A DNA stretch of 64,000 nucleotides from Sulfobacillus benefaciens (lineage in GTDB: Bacteria; Bacillota; Sulfobacillia; Sulfobacillales; Sulfobacillaceae): contig PXYT01000007.1 of assembly GCA_003023725.1 (NCBI GenBank), positions 1 through 64,000 on the forward strand, in the 5' to 3' direction. Positions 9,661 through 18,418 of the stretch are shown here, one piece after another. Made by a program: the position numbers and the translations under genes. How positions within the stretch are numbered: the stretch's first letter is position 1; every line of letters begins with the position of its first letter. The notes beneath the pieces are model-generated. The model saw only the letters and a program-made list of their open reading frames with translations, did no database searches and was not told the DNA's origin.

Positions 9661-10521
9661 ATGCGTTTAGGGCAGGGTAAAGGTCGGCGCGCGTTGCGCA
9701 CGGTGTTTCAAGCGATAGTGGCGCTCGTTTTTCTGTTCCCTTTTTACTGGGCGATGGTACTGAGTGTGGCGCCAAAATCCCACGTTTTCACTCTGCCCCC
9801 CGACTTGTTGCCCGGGTGGGATTTTCATCCCTGGGTGCAGGTGTTTCAAGCAGCTCCCTGGGGATTATATTTCCTGCACTCGGTCATTATTACCGGCAGC
9901 ACCATTATTCTGGTGCTGATAACCGGGGCATGTGCTGGTTATGCGTTGAGTTTGCCCACCTTCCGGGGGCGTGAAATCGTGTTCGGGATATTTTTGGCGG
10001 CCTTAATGGTCCCCCCCGAAGCGATTCTCATTCCCGACTATGTCGTGGCGTATCATTTGCATATATTGAATTCCCTTCGCGGACAGGTATTGCCGTTTGC
10101 CGTGAATGTCTTTGCCATCTTCATTTTCCGGCAGTTTTTTAAGACATTGCCGTCCGAGTTATGGGATGCGGCGCAGCTTGACGGAGCTTCCTGGTGGCGA
10201 TATCTCTGGAATTTGGCCTTACCCTTGGCCAAACCGGCTGTGGCGACGGTGTCTCTCTTGACATTCTCTTCGCAATGGAGTCAGTTCCAATGGCCCTTGA
10301 TTATTACCCAGGGGCAGAGTGCCCGGCCGGTTGAGGTAGCTTTGTCCTACTTCCAAGGGTTTGACGGCACACACTGGCGCGAATTGGCGGCGGCCTCCAT
10401 TCTGACCTTGACCCCGATTGTTATGGTATTTCTCTTGACCCAACGCTATTTCGTGGTATCCGTAGCGGGGCGGGTGGACGACCGGGAGTCGTCTGCCCCG
10501 ATGACACCTCTGAATCGCTAA
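9661..10521 (+). CDS. Sugar ABC transporter permease 2 (MalG/UgpE type)
   Basis: 286 residues, six transmembrane helices, with the EAA-like loop ELWDAAQLDGASWWRYLW followed by LALPLAKPA (about residues 165-195). FPFYWAMVLSVAPK near the N-terminus is typical for the second CUT1 permease. Ribosome site GAGGAGG seven to eight nt before ATG 9661. Third and last gene of the operon; 48 bp separate it from permease 1. The usual partner genes (ATPase, glycosidase or kinase) are absent on the 3' side, where only gene-poor DNA follows. Confidence 0.9.
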   Translation: MRLGQGKGRRALRTVFQAIVALVFLFPFYWAMVLSVAPKSHVFTLPPDLLPGWDFHPWVQVFQAAPWGLYFLHSVIITGSTIILVLITGACAGYALSLPTFRGREIVFGIFLAALMVPPEAILIPDYVVAYHLHILNSLRGQVLPFAVNVFAIFIFRQFFKTLPSELWDAAQLDGASWWRYLWNLALPLAKPAVATVSLLTFSSQWSQFQWPLIITQGQSARPVEVALSYFQGFDGTHWRELAAASILTLTPIVMVFLLTQRYFVVSVAGRVDDRESSAPMTPLNR

Positions 10522-11096
10522 CGAGTGGCGTCAAAGAACCGGCTGTCTTCCTCGGAAATTTGTATGGGGTGTCCGTAGATTGTTGACTCATGGAGGTTGC
10601 ATGCCGAGTGTTTTCAGCCGAGGCAAAATCTGGTAATCATATTGGTTGATGCCGACCCGGGCATGGGCAACTCTCATAGGATGTGATCATCGCTGGCTCG
10701 CTGGATGTGTGGGGCTTAGCCGGCGAGTGAAAATTACTTTTATGTTTGCGGCTGGGGTCGAACGATGTCTTCCCGTTTACCCTGGAAGGAATGCTGTTCG
10801 GTATTCAGGGGTTCAAATGTCCCATCATCCCCTTGGGCTGCTGGTTTCAGACGGGTTTTCATCTAATGGTGCTCAGGCTCCCGCTTTTTTTCTCGTGAAG
10901 ATGTGGGCAACACGCTGGACAGCCCTTCGTCTCCAAAACCAAAGAGTCAGCTCTCTTGTCGACTCCCATAAATTCGTCAATTCCAACCGGGTCAAAGGTT
11001 TGGGACATTTGAGCGGGGAAAGTTGAAATTTAAAGACCATAAGCATGGCCGGTAATAGATACCGAACAAGCGGGGGTCGTTCAGATCGTACAAGGT
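10522..11096. other. Gene-poor stretch 3' of the sugar ABC operon
   Basis: Contains only the doubtful nucleoside-hydrolase relic near 10630-10740. The open frame 10646-11026 has no ribosome site or motif and is not a credible gene. Confidence 0.35.
10630..10740 (+). pseudogene. Possible relic of a nucleoside hydrolase N-terminus
   Basis: Around 10630 one frame reads LVIILVDADPGMGNS, close to the family start (ILVDTDPGxGxDDA) that binds calcium in inosine/uridine-preferring nucleoside hydrolases. After a frame change the next bases read DVIIAGSLDVWGL, resembling the DAIALALASPDVxVxGL that follows in the family. No open frame joins them and later parts cannot be followed. Low confidence: short similarity, judged by eye. 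Confidence 0.3.
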
Positions 11097-11131
11097 GGGC
11101 ACAGCCAGACCACAGGGGTGTGGCTGTGCCC
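11097..11131. terminator. Strong hairpin, terminator-like
   Basis: GGGCACAGCCA (11097-11107) pairs perfectly with TGGCTGTGCCC (11121-11131) around a 13-nt loop. It lies about 70 bp beyond the stop of the minus-strand MFS gene. There is no clear T-run on either side, so its role as a terminator is inferred from strength and place. Confidence 0.5.
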
Positions 11132-11203
11132 TTGCGTCCATTTACTCATTCAGGTCATGCGGATCAGAAAATATCGATCTTGCGTTGTCTCTATGCCAAC
11201 AGA

Positions 11204-12439
11204 CTACTCTTCTAGTGTTTGTGACATATTGCTCGATGATCCAGGTTTGATATGACGAAAAGAATACCACAAGCTCAGGTCGTAGGCGATTTTAAGAACG
11301 CCGCCACTTACAAAAGGACCCAGGGCACCAAAAGAGCTCAGCATCCAGCCTCCCCCTATTGGCCCTATGGCCCGTCCAATTTGTTTTCCTATAGAGGTAA
11401 CACCCGCAGCTTCCACGCGTTCTGTCGGATGAACGACTGCGGCGATGTAGGATTGCCGGGTCGGAACATCCATTTCCACTAATAAGCCGCGAAGCAAAAG
11501 AAATAGGGCAGCAAACGTCCCGTTTGAGGAAAATGGCACGGCGATAAGCAAAAGTGAAGACGGAATATGAGTCAATACGGCCGTATTGAGTAATCCGAGA
11601 CGCCGTGACAACCGCTCTGCAATTGGGAAGGAGAGGGCTTCTAACAACTGTTCGCCAAAAAAGAGGAGAGCTAGATGCGTGCTGGACATTCCAAAATGGG
11701 TGTGTAGCCAGTACACAAGAAGTGGCGTGGTCACCATGCCGCTTCCTGAGGCGTCGACGACAAATAAAGCAGCCAACCGATAAACGATTCCATGAGAGGC
11801 ATTAAGACGTCCATAATGGATGGGGGGTTGGGGTTCGGTATGGTCCTGAATTTTGTCTTTCTCGCGTCGATGGGCCACTAGAAGAACAGTGGATATCAGA
11901 ACAGAGATAAGGCTCATCAAACCATAGACCGTTAACAGAATTTCGAGTCCGGTCTGAAAAGACAGACCACTGCTGTGGGGAAGACCTGCCGCTAAGGAGC
12001 CTAATGCCGCCGCCGCCGTGCCGACCATGCCATACACAGCAAAGGTCCGTGTACGTTGAGCATCGGGAACATGGGCCAATATTCCTTCTTCCAACGCCGA
12101 AGAAAAAATGCCGCCGACGGGCGGGATGAATCCGAGAACGGCAACAAATAGGAGGCCCGTCTGTGCGGGGTGTTGAAAGTATATCACTGCTGAACCTAAG
12201 AACATCATGGAGGACAGAAAAACAAACGGAATAGCCCCCCAACCAGAAGCACTTCTCGTGAACGCATAGGTGTATACAGCACCAAAGAAAACACTCACAC
12301 CGATGACTATGCCGATTGTGATGGCATGTAAACCATAGGTTGCGGCGAGAAGCGGAAACGTAATTGTCATCAAACCTATACCAAAAGCTCGCACAATGTG
12401 ATTGGCATTAATGAGGGCTACGGTCAATTTCGCGATCAC
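11204..12439 (-). CDS. MFS transporter, drug-efflux-like
   Basis: About 411 residues with 10-12 hydrophobic helices; GLMTITFPLLAATYGLHAIT in helix 1, the central loop rich in charge (HRREKDKIQDHTEPQ) and AERLSRRLGLLN as the second-half loop motif place it in the MFS. Sequence near the end, EMDVPTRQSYIAAVVHPTER, resembles MFS efflux proteins of Firmicutes and actinobacteria. Start GTG 12439 is preferred because AAAGGA precedes it by about 8 nt and the protein then begins just before helix 1; the frame stays open to a TTG at 12538 with no ribosome site. Separated from the upstream dpp operon by a hairpin terminator. Substrate unknown. Confidence 0.8.
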   Translation of the reverse strand: MIAKLTVALINANHIVRAFGIGLMTITFPLLAATYGLHAITIGIVIGVSVFFGAVYTYAFTRSASGWGAIPFVFLSSMMFLGSAVIYFQHPAQTGLLFVAVLGFIPPVGGIFSSALEEGILAHVPDAQRTRTFAVYGMVGTAAAALGSLAAGLPHSSGLSFQTGLEILLTVYGLMSLISVLISTVLLVAHRREKDKIQDHTEPQPPIHYGRLNASHGIVYRLAALFVVDASGSGMVTTPLLVYWLHTHFGMSSTHLALLFFGEQLLEALSFPIAERLSRRLGLLNTAVLTHIPSSLLLIAVPFSSNGTFAALFLLLRGLLVEMDVPTRQSYIAAVVHPTERVEAAGVTSIGKQIGRAIGPIGGGWMLSSFGALGPFVSGGVLKIAYDLSLWYSFRHIKPGSSSNMSQTLEE

Positions 12440-12671
12440 GATGGGATCCTTTCTGGGGTCATCAGTTAACACGAATGATTGTAGCATGTAATGAAGAAGA
12501 TCGGGCGAAAGATGCTCTTGATTGTCCCGGGACCGCAAACGCCAGGGGGGTTTAAGGGTTTTGAGTAAACAGGATTTTGCGTAGCGCTGGCGAAGATTGA
12601 AAGTATGTCATCAACTCGGTCGATAGGGTTCGGTGGATTAACACGCTGAGCCTCCAAGCATCAACCATGAC

Positions 12672-12706
12672 AAAGGCGGGATGGCTGCTTAAGCCATTCC
12701 GCCTTT
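12672..12706 (-). terminator. Terminator of the beta-galactoside/dpp operon
   Basis: AAAGGCGGGATGGCT (12672-12686) pairs with AGCCATTCCGCCTTT (12692-12706) with one G-T pair and a 5-nt loop, flanked by AAA/TTT. It lies 20 bp downstream of the last gene of the operon (stop at 12727) and separates it from the MFS gene. Confidence 0.8.
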
Positions 12707-12726
12707 CTTGGGAAGTTGACAATCGC

Positions 12727-13698
12727 CTAATTCCCTTGCGAAGGAGAGAGGAGAAAACACGCCGATTCATGTCCCGGAGCAACGGGAATTAGCTGAGGCA
12801 TTTCCTTGGCGCATTTTGGCAAGGCATAAAGGCAGCGGGGCGCAAAAGGACATCCCCTGCGAGTGATGCCTAAATCCGGAGCGCCAGGTTCTTTTTCAGG
12901 CAATCGCGCAATTTCTTGGCCGGGAGGCGAAACCGAAGCTTGCAATAAAAGCTGAGTATAAGGATGGGCCGGGGCTTGAATCAACTCCTCTGCTTCCGCA
13001 ATCTCGACCAGGGATCCGCCGTACATGACGGCAATGCGCTGGGAAAGATAGCGCGCCGAGGCCAAGTCATGGGTAATGTACAGATAGCTGAGTCCTTGGC
13101 TTGCTTGCAACGATTCGAGCAGTTGCAAGATTCCTGCCCGAAGAGATACATCTAACATGGATATCGGCTCATCACAGACGACGAAACGGGGATCGGCAGC
13201 GAGTGAGCGAGCAATGGCCACTCGTTGTCTCTGACCCCCGGAAAGTTCATGAGGATATTTACTCTCGAATGTGGCACTGGGCGTCAGTCCCACCTGGGCC
13301 AGCAATTCTTGGCAACGCTTCCGTGCCGTTTTGGGCGACAATCCTCCGAGACGCCTAAGCGGGCGCTGCAAATGATAGGATACGGTGTGGAACGGATTCA
13401 ACGAAGCAAAGGGATCCTGAAAGATGAGCTGCGCTAAGCCATGATATCGGGCTAGGCGCTTTCCTCGAATTCGGGTGACATCTTCTCCTTCAAAACGGAT
13501 GGTTCCGGATTCCGGGCGCAAGAGACGCACTAGCGCATGCCCTGTGCTTGTTTTACCGCTCCCGGACTCCCCGACCAGGGCCAGAGTTTCTCCTTCTTTG
13601 ACCTCCAAATTCAAAGAGCGCGCCGCGTAAATGTCGCCATTCTGACGGGGAAAACGCACATGTAAATTTTCAGTTTGGATGAGCACGTTATCGTCCAT
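12727..13698 (-). CDS. Peptide-type ABC transporter ATPase (OppF/DppF)
   Basis: 323 residues: Walker A GESGSGKT (about 43-50), ABC signature LSGGQRQRVAIARSL, Walker B FVVCDEPISMLD, then the C-terminal oligopeptide/dipeptide extension with Cys residues (GCPFAPRCLYALPKC) that in this family can hold an Fe-S cluster or metal. It energises the transporter together with the OppD-like subunit; the start overlaps that gene by 11 bp, so they are translationally coupled. Last gene of the operon. Its 3' end is duplicated in decayed form at 899-1080. In this context it probably imports short beta-galactosides rather than peptides, as Opp-type sugar transporters of thermophiles do; that part is inference. 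Confidence 0.92.
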   Translation of the reverse strand: MDDNVLIQTENLHVRFPRQNGDIYAARSLNLEVKEGETLALVGESGSGKTSTGHALVRLLRPESGTIRFEGEDVTRIRGKRLARYHGLAQLIFQDPFASLNPFHTVSYHLQRPLRRLGGLSPKTARKRCQELLAQVGLTPSATFESKYPHELSGGQRQRVAIARSLAADPRFVVCDEPISMLDVSLRAGILQLLESLQASQGLSYLYITHDLASARYLSQRIAVMYGGSLVEIAEAEELIQAPAHPYTQLLLQASVSPPGQEIARLPEKEPGAPDLGITRRGCPFAPRCLYALPKCAKEMPQLIPVAPGHESACFLLSPSQGN

Positions 13699-14755
13699 GA
13701 GCTATTTCCTCCTTGGAACCTCTGGAACCTCTGGAACCGTTAGATTCACTGGACCCTTGGGACTCTTGGGACTGAGAGGAAAAGTCGGATGAGGAAGAGT
13801 CCATAAGATGGCAACGGATAAAGGTGTGAGTATTTTGGGGCGGAACCGGAAGGGTTTGGCACTTATCTAAACGCTGGGAGCAGCGCTCCCAAAATGCACA
13901 ACCCGGATTCAGTTTGCTCATATCTGGCGGCTCTCCTGGAATTCCTTGAATCCGGACACGCCCCCCTAGGATCTGTGGTGTGGCTTGAATCAAGCCTTGG
14001 GTGTAAGGATGGTGAGGAGTGGAATGGCCGGTGGCCAAAGCGCTTTTCGTAATCTCGACCAATTCTCCGGCATACATGACCGCAATGCGGTGCGCTAATC
14101 CTGATACCATAGAAAAGTCGTGACTGATAAACAAGACGGCCAAATGGCGTTCTTTTTGAATGGCAGCGACTTCGGCCAAGATGGAGTGCTGCACCACCAC
14201 GTCCAAGGCGGTGGTGGGTTCGTCCATAATCAGGACTTTGGGGTCGAGCGCTAAGGCCAGGGCAATCACCACCCGCTGTTTCATCCCACCCGACAATTCG
14301 TGGGGGTAGGAGTGGATAACCTGGGGACTTAATTGCACCTGCTGCAACAATGAAATGGTTTTCTTTCGGATTTCAGTCCTTGTCATCGTGGGTCTGTGAG
14401 CCAGAAAAGTATCCGCAAAATGGTCTTTCACGGATAAAACGGGGTTGAGGGCATTCATCGAACTCTGAAAGACCATGGCAATATCTTCCCACCACAGGTG
14501 CCTGAGATTCGAAGAAGAGAGATCATAGAGAGAGCGCGAACCGATCAGAACCTTTCCCGATACCTGGGTGCGTCTCGGATCCAGAAGCCTACTGATGGCC
14601 AGAGCCAATGTGGATTTGCCGCTTCCGGATTCTCCCACCAACCCCAAAATTTCATCCTGAAACAAGGTAAACGAAACGCCTCGCAAGGCCGCAACCAGGC
14701 CTTGCGGCGTATCATAAGACACTGTGAGGTGTTCTGTCGACAATGCTGCCTTCAT
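13688..14755 (-). CDS. Peptide-type ABC transporter ATPase (OppD/DppD) with Ser-rich tail
   Basis: 355 residues: Walker A GESGSGKS (about 41-48), signature LSGGMKQRVVIALAL, Walker B VLIMDEPTTALD, and the C-terminal domain with NPGCAFWERCSQRLDKCQ. After the usual end of the family there is an extra tail of roughly 35 residues made of Ser, Gly, Gln and Arg (SSSSDFSSQSQESQGSSESN and onward, encoded at about 13690-13800). The tail is encoded by short imperfect DNA repeats of the GGAACCTCT kind and looks like repeat expansion. Stop overlaps the OppF start. ATG 14755 overlaps the stop of the permease gene (4 bp). Confidence 0.92.
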   Translation of the reverse strand: MKAALSTEHLTVSYDTPQGLVAALRGVSFTLFQDEILGLVGESGSGKSTLALAISRLLDPRRTQVSGKVLIGSRSLYDLSSSNLRHLWWEDIAMVFQSSMNALNPVLSVKDHFADTFLAHRPTMTRTEIRKKTISLLQQVQLSPQVIHSYPHELSGGMKQRVVIALALALDPKVLIMDEPTTALDVVVQHSILAEVAAIQKERHLAVLFISHDFSMVSGLAHRIAVMYAGELVEITKSALATGHSTPHHPYTQGLIQATPQILGGRVRIQGIPGEPPDMSKLNPGCAFWERCSQRLDKCQTLPVPPQNTHTFIRCHLMDSSSSDFSSQSQESQGSSESNGSRGSRGSKEEIAHGR

Positions 14756-15696
14756 AGCTTGGCTCCCTTCTGATTGCGGGTTTTTCTATGGCTAGGGTTC
14801 ACTCTGAGCCGGGGATTGGAGAGTTGATCGATGCCAAAGTTGATCAAAGCGAGGCTTAATCCGACCAAAGCGATTGCGAGTCCTGGAGGCACAATCCACC
14901 ACCAGGCGCCATTTAGCAGCGCTTCTCCGGCATCTGCCCAATAGAGCATGGTACCCCAGGTCACGATGTCAGGGTTGCCGAGTCCTAAGAACTCCAAGCT
15001 GGCTTCTGCCAAAATGGCTCCAATGGTGGCGAAAACCAAGTTGGCCACGACCAAGGACAGCATATTGGGCAAAATTTCCGCCACCAAGATGCGCCAACGG
15101 TTTTCTCCTGCCAGACGCGCTGCGATAACGAAGTCGCGCTGAGACAAGGTGAGGGTCTGGGAGCGGAGTATCCTGGCGCCCCAAGCCCATCCCGTGAGGC
15201 CGATGACAAGCGCAATGACCAGGGGGCCGGTTTGATGGACATAGGCGGTAATCACGATTAACAGGGGAAGGCCTGGAATGACCAGCATAATATTGGTGAA
15301 AGTCGCCATGAAAGTATCGGTGCGTCCGCCGAGATAGGCGGGGAACATACCCAAAACCACGGCCAAGAGGGTGGCAATAAAGCCGGCGGCAAAGCCAACA
15401 CCTAACGAGACGCGGCCACCATACAAGAACTGGGCCATGATGTCCTGGCCCGAGGCCGTGGTTCCAAGCCAATGCCTGGCACTGGGAGCGGACAGAGGCA
15501 CAAAGCTGGTTTGGGATGGCGAATAGGGGGTGAGTAAAGGAGCACAAACAGCCAGCAGTACAAACGCGGCCAAAATTGCTGCCCCGAATATCGGGCGTTT
15601 GTCGCCCTCTAATATGCGCCCGATGGCTCGCCACCTCAAAAGCCGGCGGCGAGTGGGCACCGTGGGTGAGGAAATGGGGACATGCGATGTGCTCAT
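14752..15696 (-). CDS. Peptide-type ABC transporter permease (OppC/DppC)
   Basis: 314 residues. N-terminal helix (GAAILAAFVLLAVCAPLLTPYSP), the family block SARHWLGTTASGQDIMAQFLYGGRVSLGVG, and the ATPase-docking loop FVIAARLAGENRWRILVAEILPN. Start ATG 15696 is chosen because GGAGGTG lies 7 nt upstream and the ATG overlaps the stop of the OppB gene (ATGA); the frame remains open far upstream, but that extra 228 codons only mirrors the OppB gene in another frame. Pairs with OppB to form the pore. Confidence 0.93.
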   Translation of the reverse strand: MSTSHVPISSPTVPTRRRLLRWRAIGRILEGDKRPIFGAAILAAFVLLAVCAPLLTPYSPSQTSFVPLSAPSARHWLGTTASGQDIMAQFLYGGRVSLGVGFAAGFIATLLAVVLGMFPAYLGGRTDTFMATFTNIMLVIPGLPLLIVITAYVHQTGPLVIALVIGLTGWAWGARILRSQTLTLSQRDFVIAARLAGENRWRILVAEILPNMLSLVVANLVFATIGAILAEASLEFLGLGNPDIVTWGTMLYWADAGEALLNGAWWWIVPPGLAIALVGLSLALINFGIDQLSNPRLRVNPSHRKTRNQKGAKL

Positions 15697-16679
15697 TTTG
15701 AAACACCTCCCCGGGTGCGGGGATCTAGCCTGCCATAGAGCATCTCCACGATAAAATTGGTGATCAAAACCGAAAAGGCAATAATGAGGAAGAGCCCTTG
15801 CATCAGGGGGTAATCTTCGTTTTGCACGGCCGCCAGGAGTTGATAGCCTAAGCCGGGATAAGAGAACACGACTTCCGTCAAAAGAGCGCCGCCCACCACG
15901 AATCCGATGGCCATGGCAAATCCGGTCATACTGGGCAAAATCGCGTTGCGGGCGGCGTAATGAATCATTAACCGGGATTGGGAGAGACCTCGGGCGCGGC
16001 CAAAGAGAACATAGTCCTCGCCCAAGGTTTGAATCATATTGTTGCGCATGCCCAAAAGCCATCCTCCCATGGAACTGATGACAATAGTCACGGCAGGCAA
16101 CAGCGCATGGTAGAGCATATTGCGGATAAAGGGCCAGGTGAAAGCGGGCGTGAGGCTGGTGGAATAGGCATGGGCCAAGGGGAACCAGTGCCATAAGTAC
16201 CCAAAGAGAAAAAGCATCAAGAGTCCCAGCCAGAAATAGGGCAAAGCCGCGGTAAAGGTGGCCATCGTGGAAAGAATGCCGTCCCATTTGCCTCCCCGGT
16301 GCCAGGCGATGTAAATGCCAGCCATAAGCCCAATACACACGCTCATCAGGGTGGCTACCCCCACCAGACCCAAAGTCCAAGGCAAACTCTCGGCAATGAT
16401 TTGAGAGACCGGGACCGGGTAGTAGGTGAGGGAGAGCCCTAATTGCCCATGAATAAGGTTATTCAGGTAGATGAGATACTGATCCCAAAGAGGTTTATGC
16501 GTGACGCCGAACTGCAACTCCAAGGCTTTGAGGGCCCTGGCGTTCAATTGGCCTTTGAAGCGGCCAATCATGAGCACGGCGGGGTTGCCGGGCATGAGCC
16601 TGGGCAGAATGAAGTTGATGGTGGCAGCAGCCCACAAGGACACGAGAAGGAAGGCGAGACGTTGGCGTACAAATTGCAT
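15693..16679 (-). CDS. Peptide-type ABC transporter permease (OppB/DppB)
   Basis: 328 residues, six transmembrane helices, starting MQFVRQRLAFLLVSLWAAATINF, the standard OppB opening, followed by LPRLMPGNPA. The docking loop is in YVLFGRARGLSQSRLMIHYAARNAILP and the end GALLTEVVFSYPGLGYQLLAAVQNEDYPL is the strongly conserved OppB/DppB block. ATG 16679 has AAAGGAGG about 8 nt upstream. 76 bp after the binding-protein gene; stop overlaps the OppC start (ATGA). Confidence 0.93.
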   Translation of the reverse strand: MQFVRQRLAFLLVSLWAAATINFILPRLMPGNPAVLMIGRFKGQLNARALKALELQFGVTHKPLWDQYLIYLNNLIHGQLGLSLTYYPVPVSQIIAESLPWTLGLVGVATLMSVCIGLMAGIYIAWHRGGKWDGILSTMATFTAALPYFWLGLLMLFLFGYLWHWFPLAHAYSTSLTPAFTWPFIRNMLYHALLPAVTIVISSMGGWLLGMRNNMIQTLGEDYVLFGRARGLSQSRLMIHYAARNAILPSMTGFAMAIGFVVGGALLTEVVFSYPGLGYQLLAAVQNEDYPLMQGLFLIIAFSVLITNFIVEMLYGRLDPRTRGGVSK

Positions 16680-16755
16680 GAGTTGTGCCTCCTTTGAAAA
16701 AGCCTTTCAACCCGTCAAGAATTTCTAACCGGGTGAATTTTTAAAGCTCCCTCTA

Positions 16756-18402
16756 TTAACCCCGAGGTTTCAAATGGGACAGGACAATGCCTTCCGCGGG
16801 ATAGTTGTAGGGAGCGGGTTGCGCATAGGGATTTTGAGCCGAGGGCCATCCAGTAAAGTATTTGGTGTTGTATTCATACCAGGTGGCGCCATAAACCAGC
16901 GGGATGGCCGGCAAATTCTGGGCCACCGCTTTTTCCAAAGTGTCAATAGCCTGATGCTGGACAAGGGGGTTGCTGGAGCGTCTGTAAAGCGTGAGAGCGG
17001 CATTGGTTGTCGGGTTGGACCACCCTTCGAAATTTCCCGGATTCTTGGGCTGTAATAATGCCTGGTAGAGGTAATATGGGGTGGATCCGGCGCCGCTCCA
17101 CGACATGGCCAACTGGTAGTGGCCCGTGGTGATGTTGGAATAATAGGCCCCAAAACTGAGTTGCTGAACACTCACCTGAATCCCAATCTTTTTCAGATCA
17201 TGGGCAATTAAAGCGCAATCGGCGTCCCAGTCGGTCCAGCCTGTCGGAACTTCGAGGGTGAAGGACAAGGGAGTGCCGCCTGGGGTCGTGAAAATGCCTT
17301 TGGCATTGCGTTTGAACCCGGCTTTTTGCAAGAGGGCAATGGCCGTTTGGGGACTATAGGAAAAATGCAAGTCCGACGAAGGCAGATGAGGATCAATCCA
17401 CGATTTTTCCTGGGGCAAGAGCAAGGCCGTCGGGGTGGCCGGCGCCTCGTAGCCGTATTCTCCCACTTTATCAAGCTGGACGCGGTTAATGGCATCACTA
17501 ATGGCTTGACGCACCGGAAGTTTTGACAGCAGCGGATTCTTGAGATTGGGGTAGAGCATGTTGGTGCCGCCTACGGAAAACCAGTAATGATTGTATTGCG
17601 GAGCCTTACTGACAAAAACCTTCTTAATGTTGGGGAAAAACAAATCTGTCCAGTCGACTTTCCCCGAGGCAAGTGCTAATGTGGCGCTTTGGTTTCCACT
17701 GTAATCGAGATATTTCAACTCATGCACCTTAGGTTCTCCGCCCCAGTACCGGGGATTGGCCGTGTAGGTGTAGGCTTGGGTGGAAAATGTGTGGACCAGA
17801 TAAGGACCCGTGCCAATGGGATGCGTGTTCGTAATTTTGGTAGGATTGGACACTTTACTCCATATGCTTTTAGGCACGATATACACATCGCCCAAGACAA
17901 AGTTGCCAAAAGGCACGTCGGGCGAATGGAAGGTAAAGACGACCTGATTGGTGCCTTTGGCTTGAACCGAAGCTAGATGAGTCCAAATGCCGTTCGTATC
18001 GAGACTCGGGAATTTTTTCAACAGGTCATAGCTGTAAACAACATCTTGAACTGTCACGGGCTGACCATTGGACCATTTGACATGGGGTCTGAGAGTGACG
18101 GTGAGGGTGCGGTTGCCATTGCTCCATTGATAGGACTTGCCGATCAAACCATAGGTTTGCGATCCCACCAAATTGAAATAGAACAGTGGTTGATAAATGA
18201 GACCCAAAGTGCCGCTCAATGCACTGGAGGAATAGGGGTTAAAATTATCCGCAAAAGCTCCATTCAATCCGGGGATCACGGTCAAGGGCTGATTGGGTTT
18301 TTGATTGGCTTGGGTTGTCGGTGCCTGGCCGCAACCAGCCAAGGCCACAGCCGAGGCTGCCAAGAGCCCAAAAGAACTCAGAATCGTACGTGAGAGTTTC
18401 AT
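16756..18402 (-). CDS. ABC transporter substrate-binding lipoprotein, family 5 (peptide/oligosaccharide type)
   Basis: 548 residues. Lipobox AVALAGC (Cys24) shows surface anchoring. Family-5 blocks: DNFNPYSSSALSGTLGLIYQPL near the N-terminus, LRPHVKWSNGQPVTVQDVVYSYDLL in the middle and PVRQAISDAINRVQLDKVG further on, as in DppA/OppA and their sugar-binding relatives. Sits directly behind the beta-galactosidase (16 bp) and before the OppB permease, so it probably captures galactose-containing oligosaccharides; ligand assignment is inference from context. AAGGAGG precedes ATG 18402. Confidence 0.92.
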   Translation of the reverse strand: MKLSRTILSSFGLLAASAVALAGCGQAPTTQANQKPNQPLTVIPGLNGAFADNFNPYSSSALSGTLGLIYQPLFYFNLVGSQTYGLIGKSYQWSNGNRTLTVTLRPHVKWSNGQPVTVQDVVYSYDLLKKFPSLDTNGIWTHLASVQAKGTNQVVFTFHSPDVPFGNFVLGDVYIVPKSIWSKVSNPTKITNTHPIGTGPYLVHTFSTQAYTYTANPRYWGGEPKVHELKYLDYSGNQSATLALASGKVDWTDLFFPNIKKVFVSKAPQYNHYWFSVGGTNMLYPNLKNPLLSKLPVRQAISDAINRVQLDKVGEYGYEAPATPTALLLPQEKSWIDPHLPSSDLHFSYSPQTAIALLQKAGFKRNAKGIFTTPGGTPLSFTLEVPTGWTDWDADCALIAHDLKKIGIQVSVQQLSFGAYYSNITTGHYQLAMSWSGAGSTPYYLYQALLQPKNPGNFEGWSNPTTNAALTLYRRSSNPLVQHQAIDTLEKAVAQNLPAIPLVYGATWYEYNTKYFTGWPSAQNPYAQPAPYNYPAEGIVLSHLKPRG

Positions 18403-18418
18403 CTGATAAAAGCCTCCT

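Noticed and set aside
14752-16380. A 542-codon open frame on the minus strand covering the OppC gene
   Set aside because: Its first 228 codons overlap the OppB gene in another frame and have no family similarity; the true OppC starts at 15696 with a good ribosome site and an ATGA overlap.
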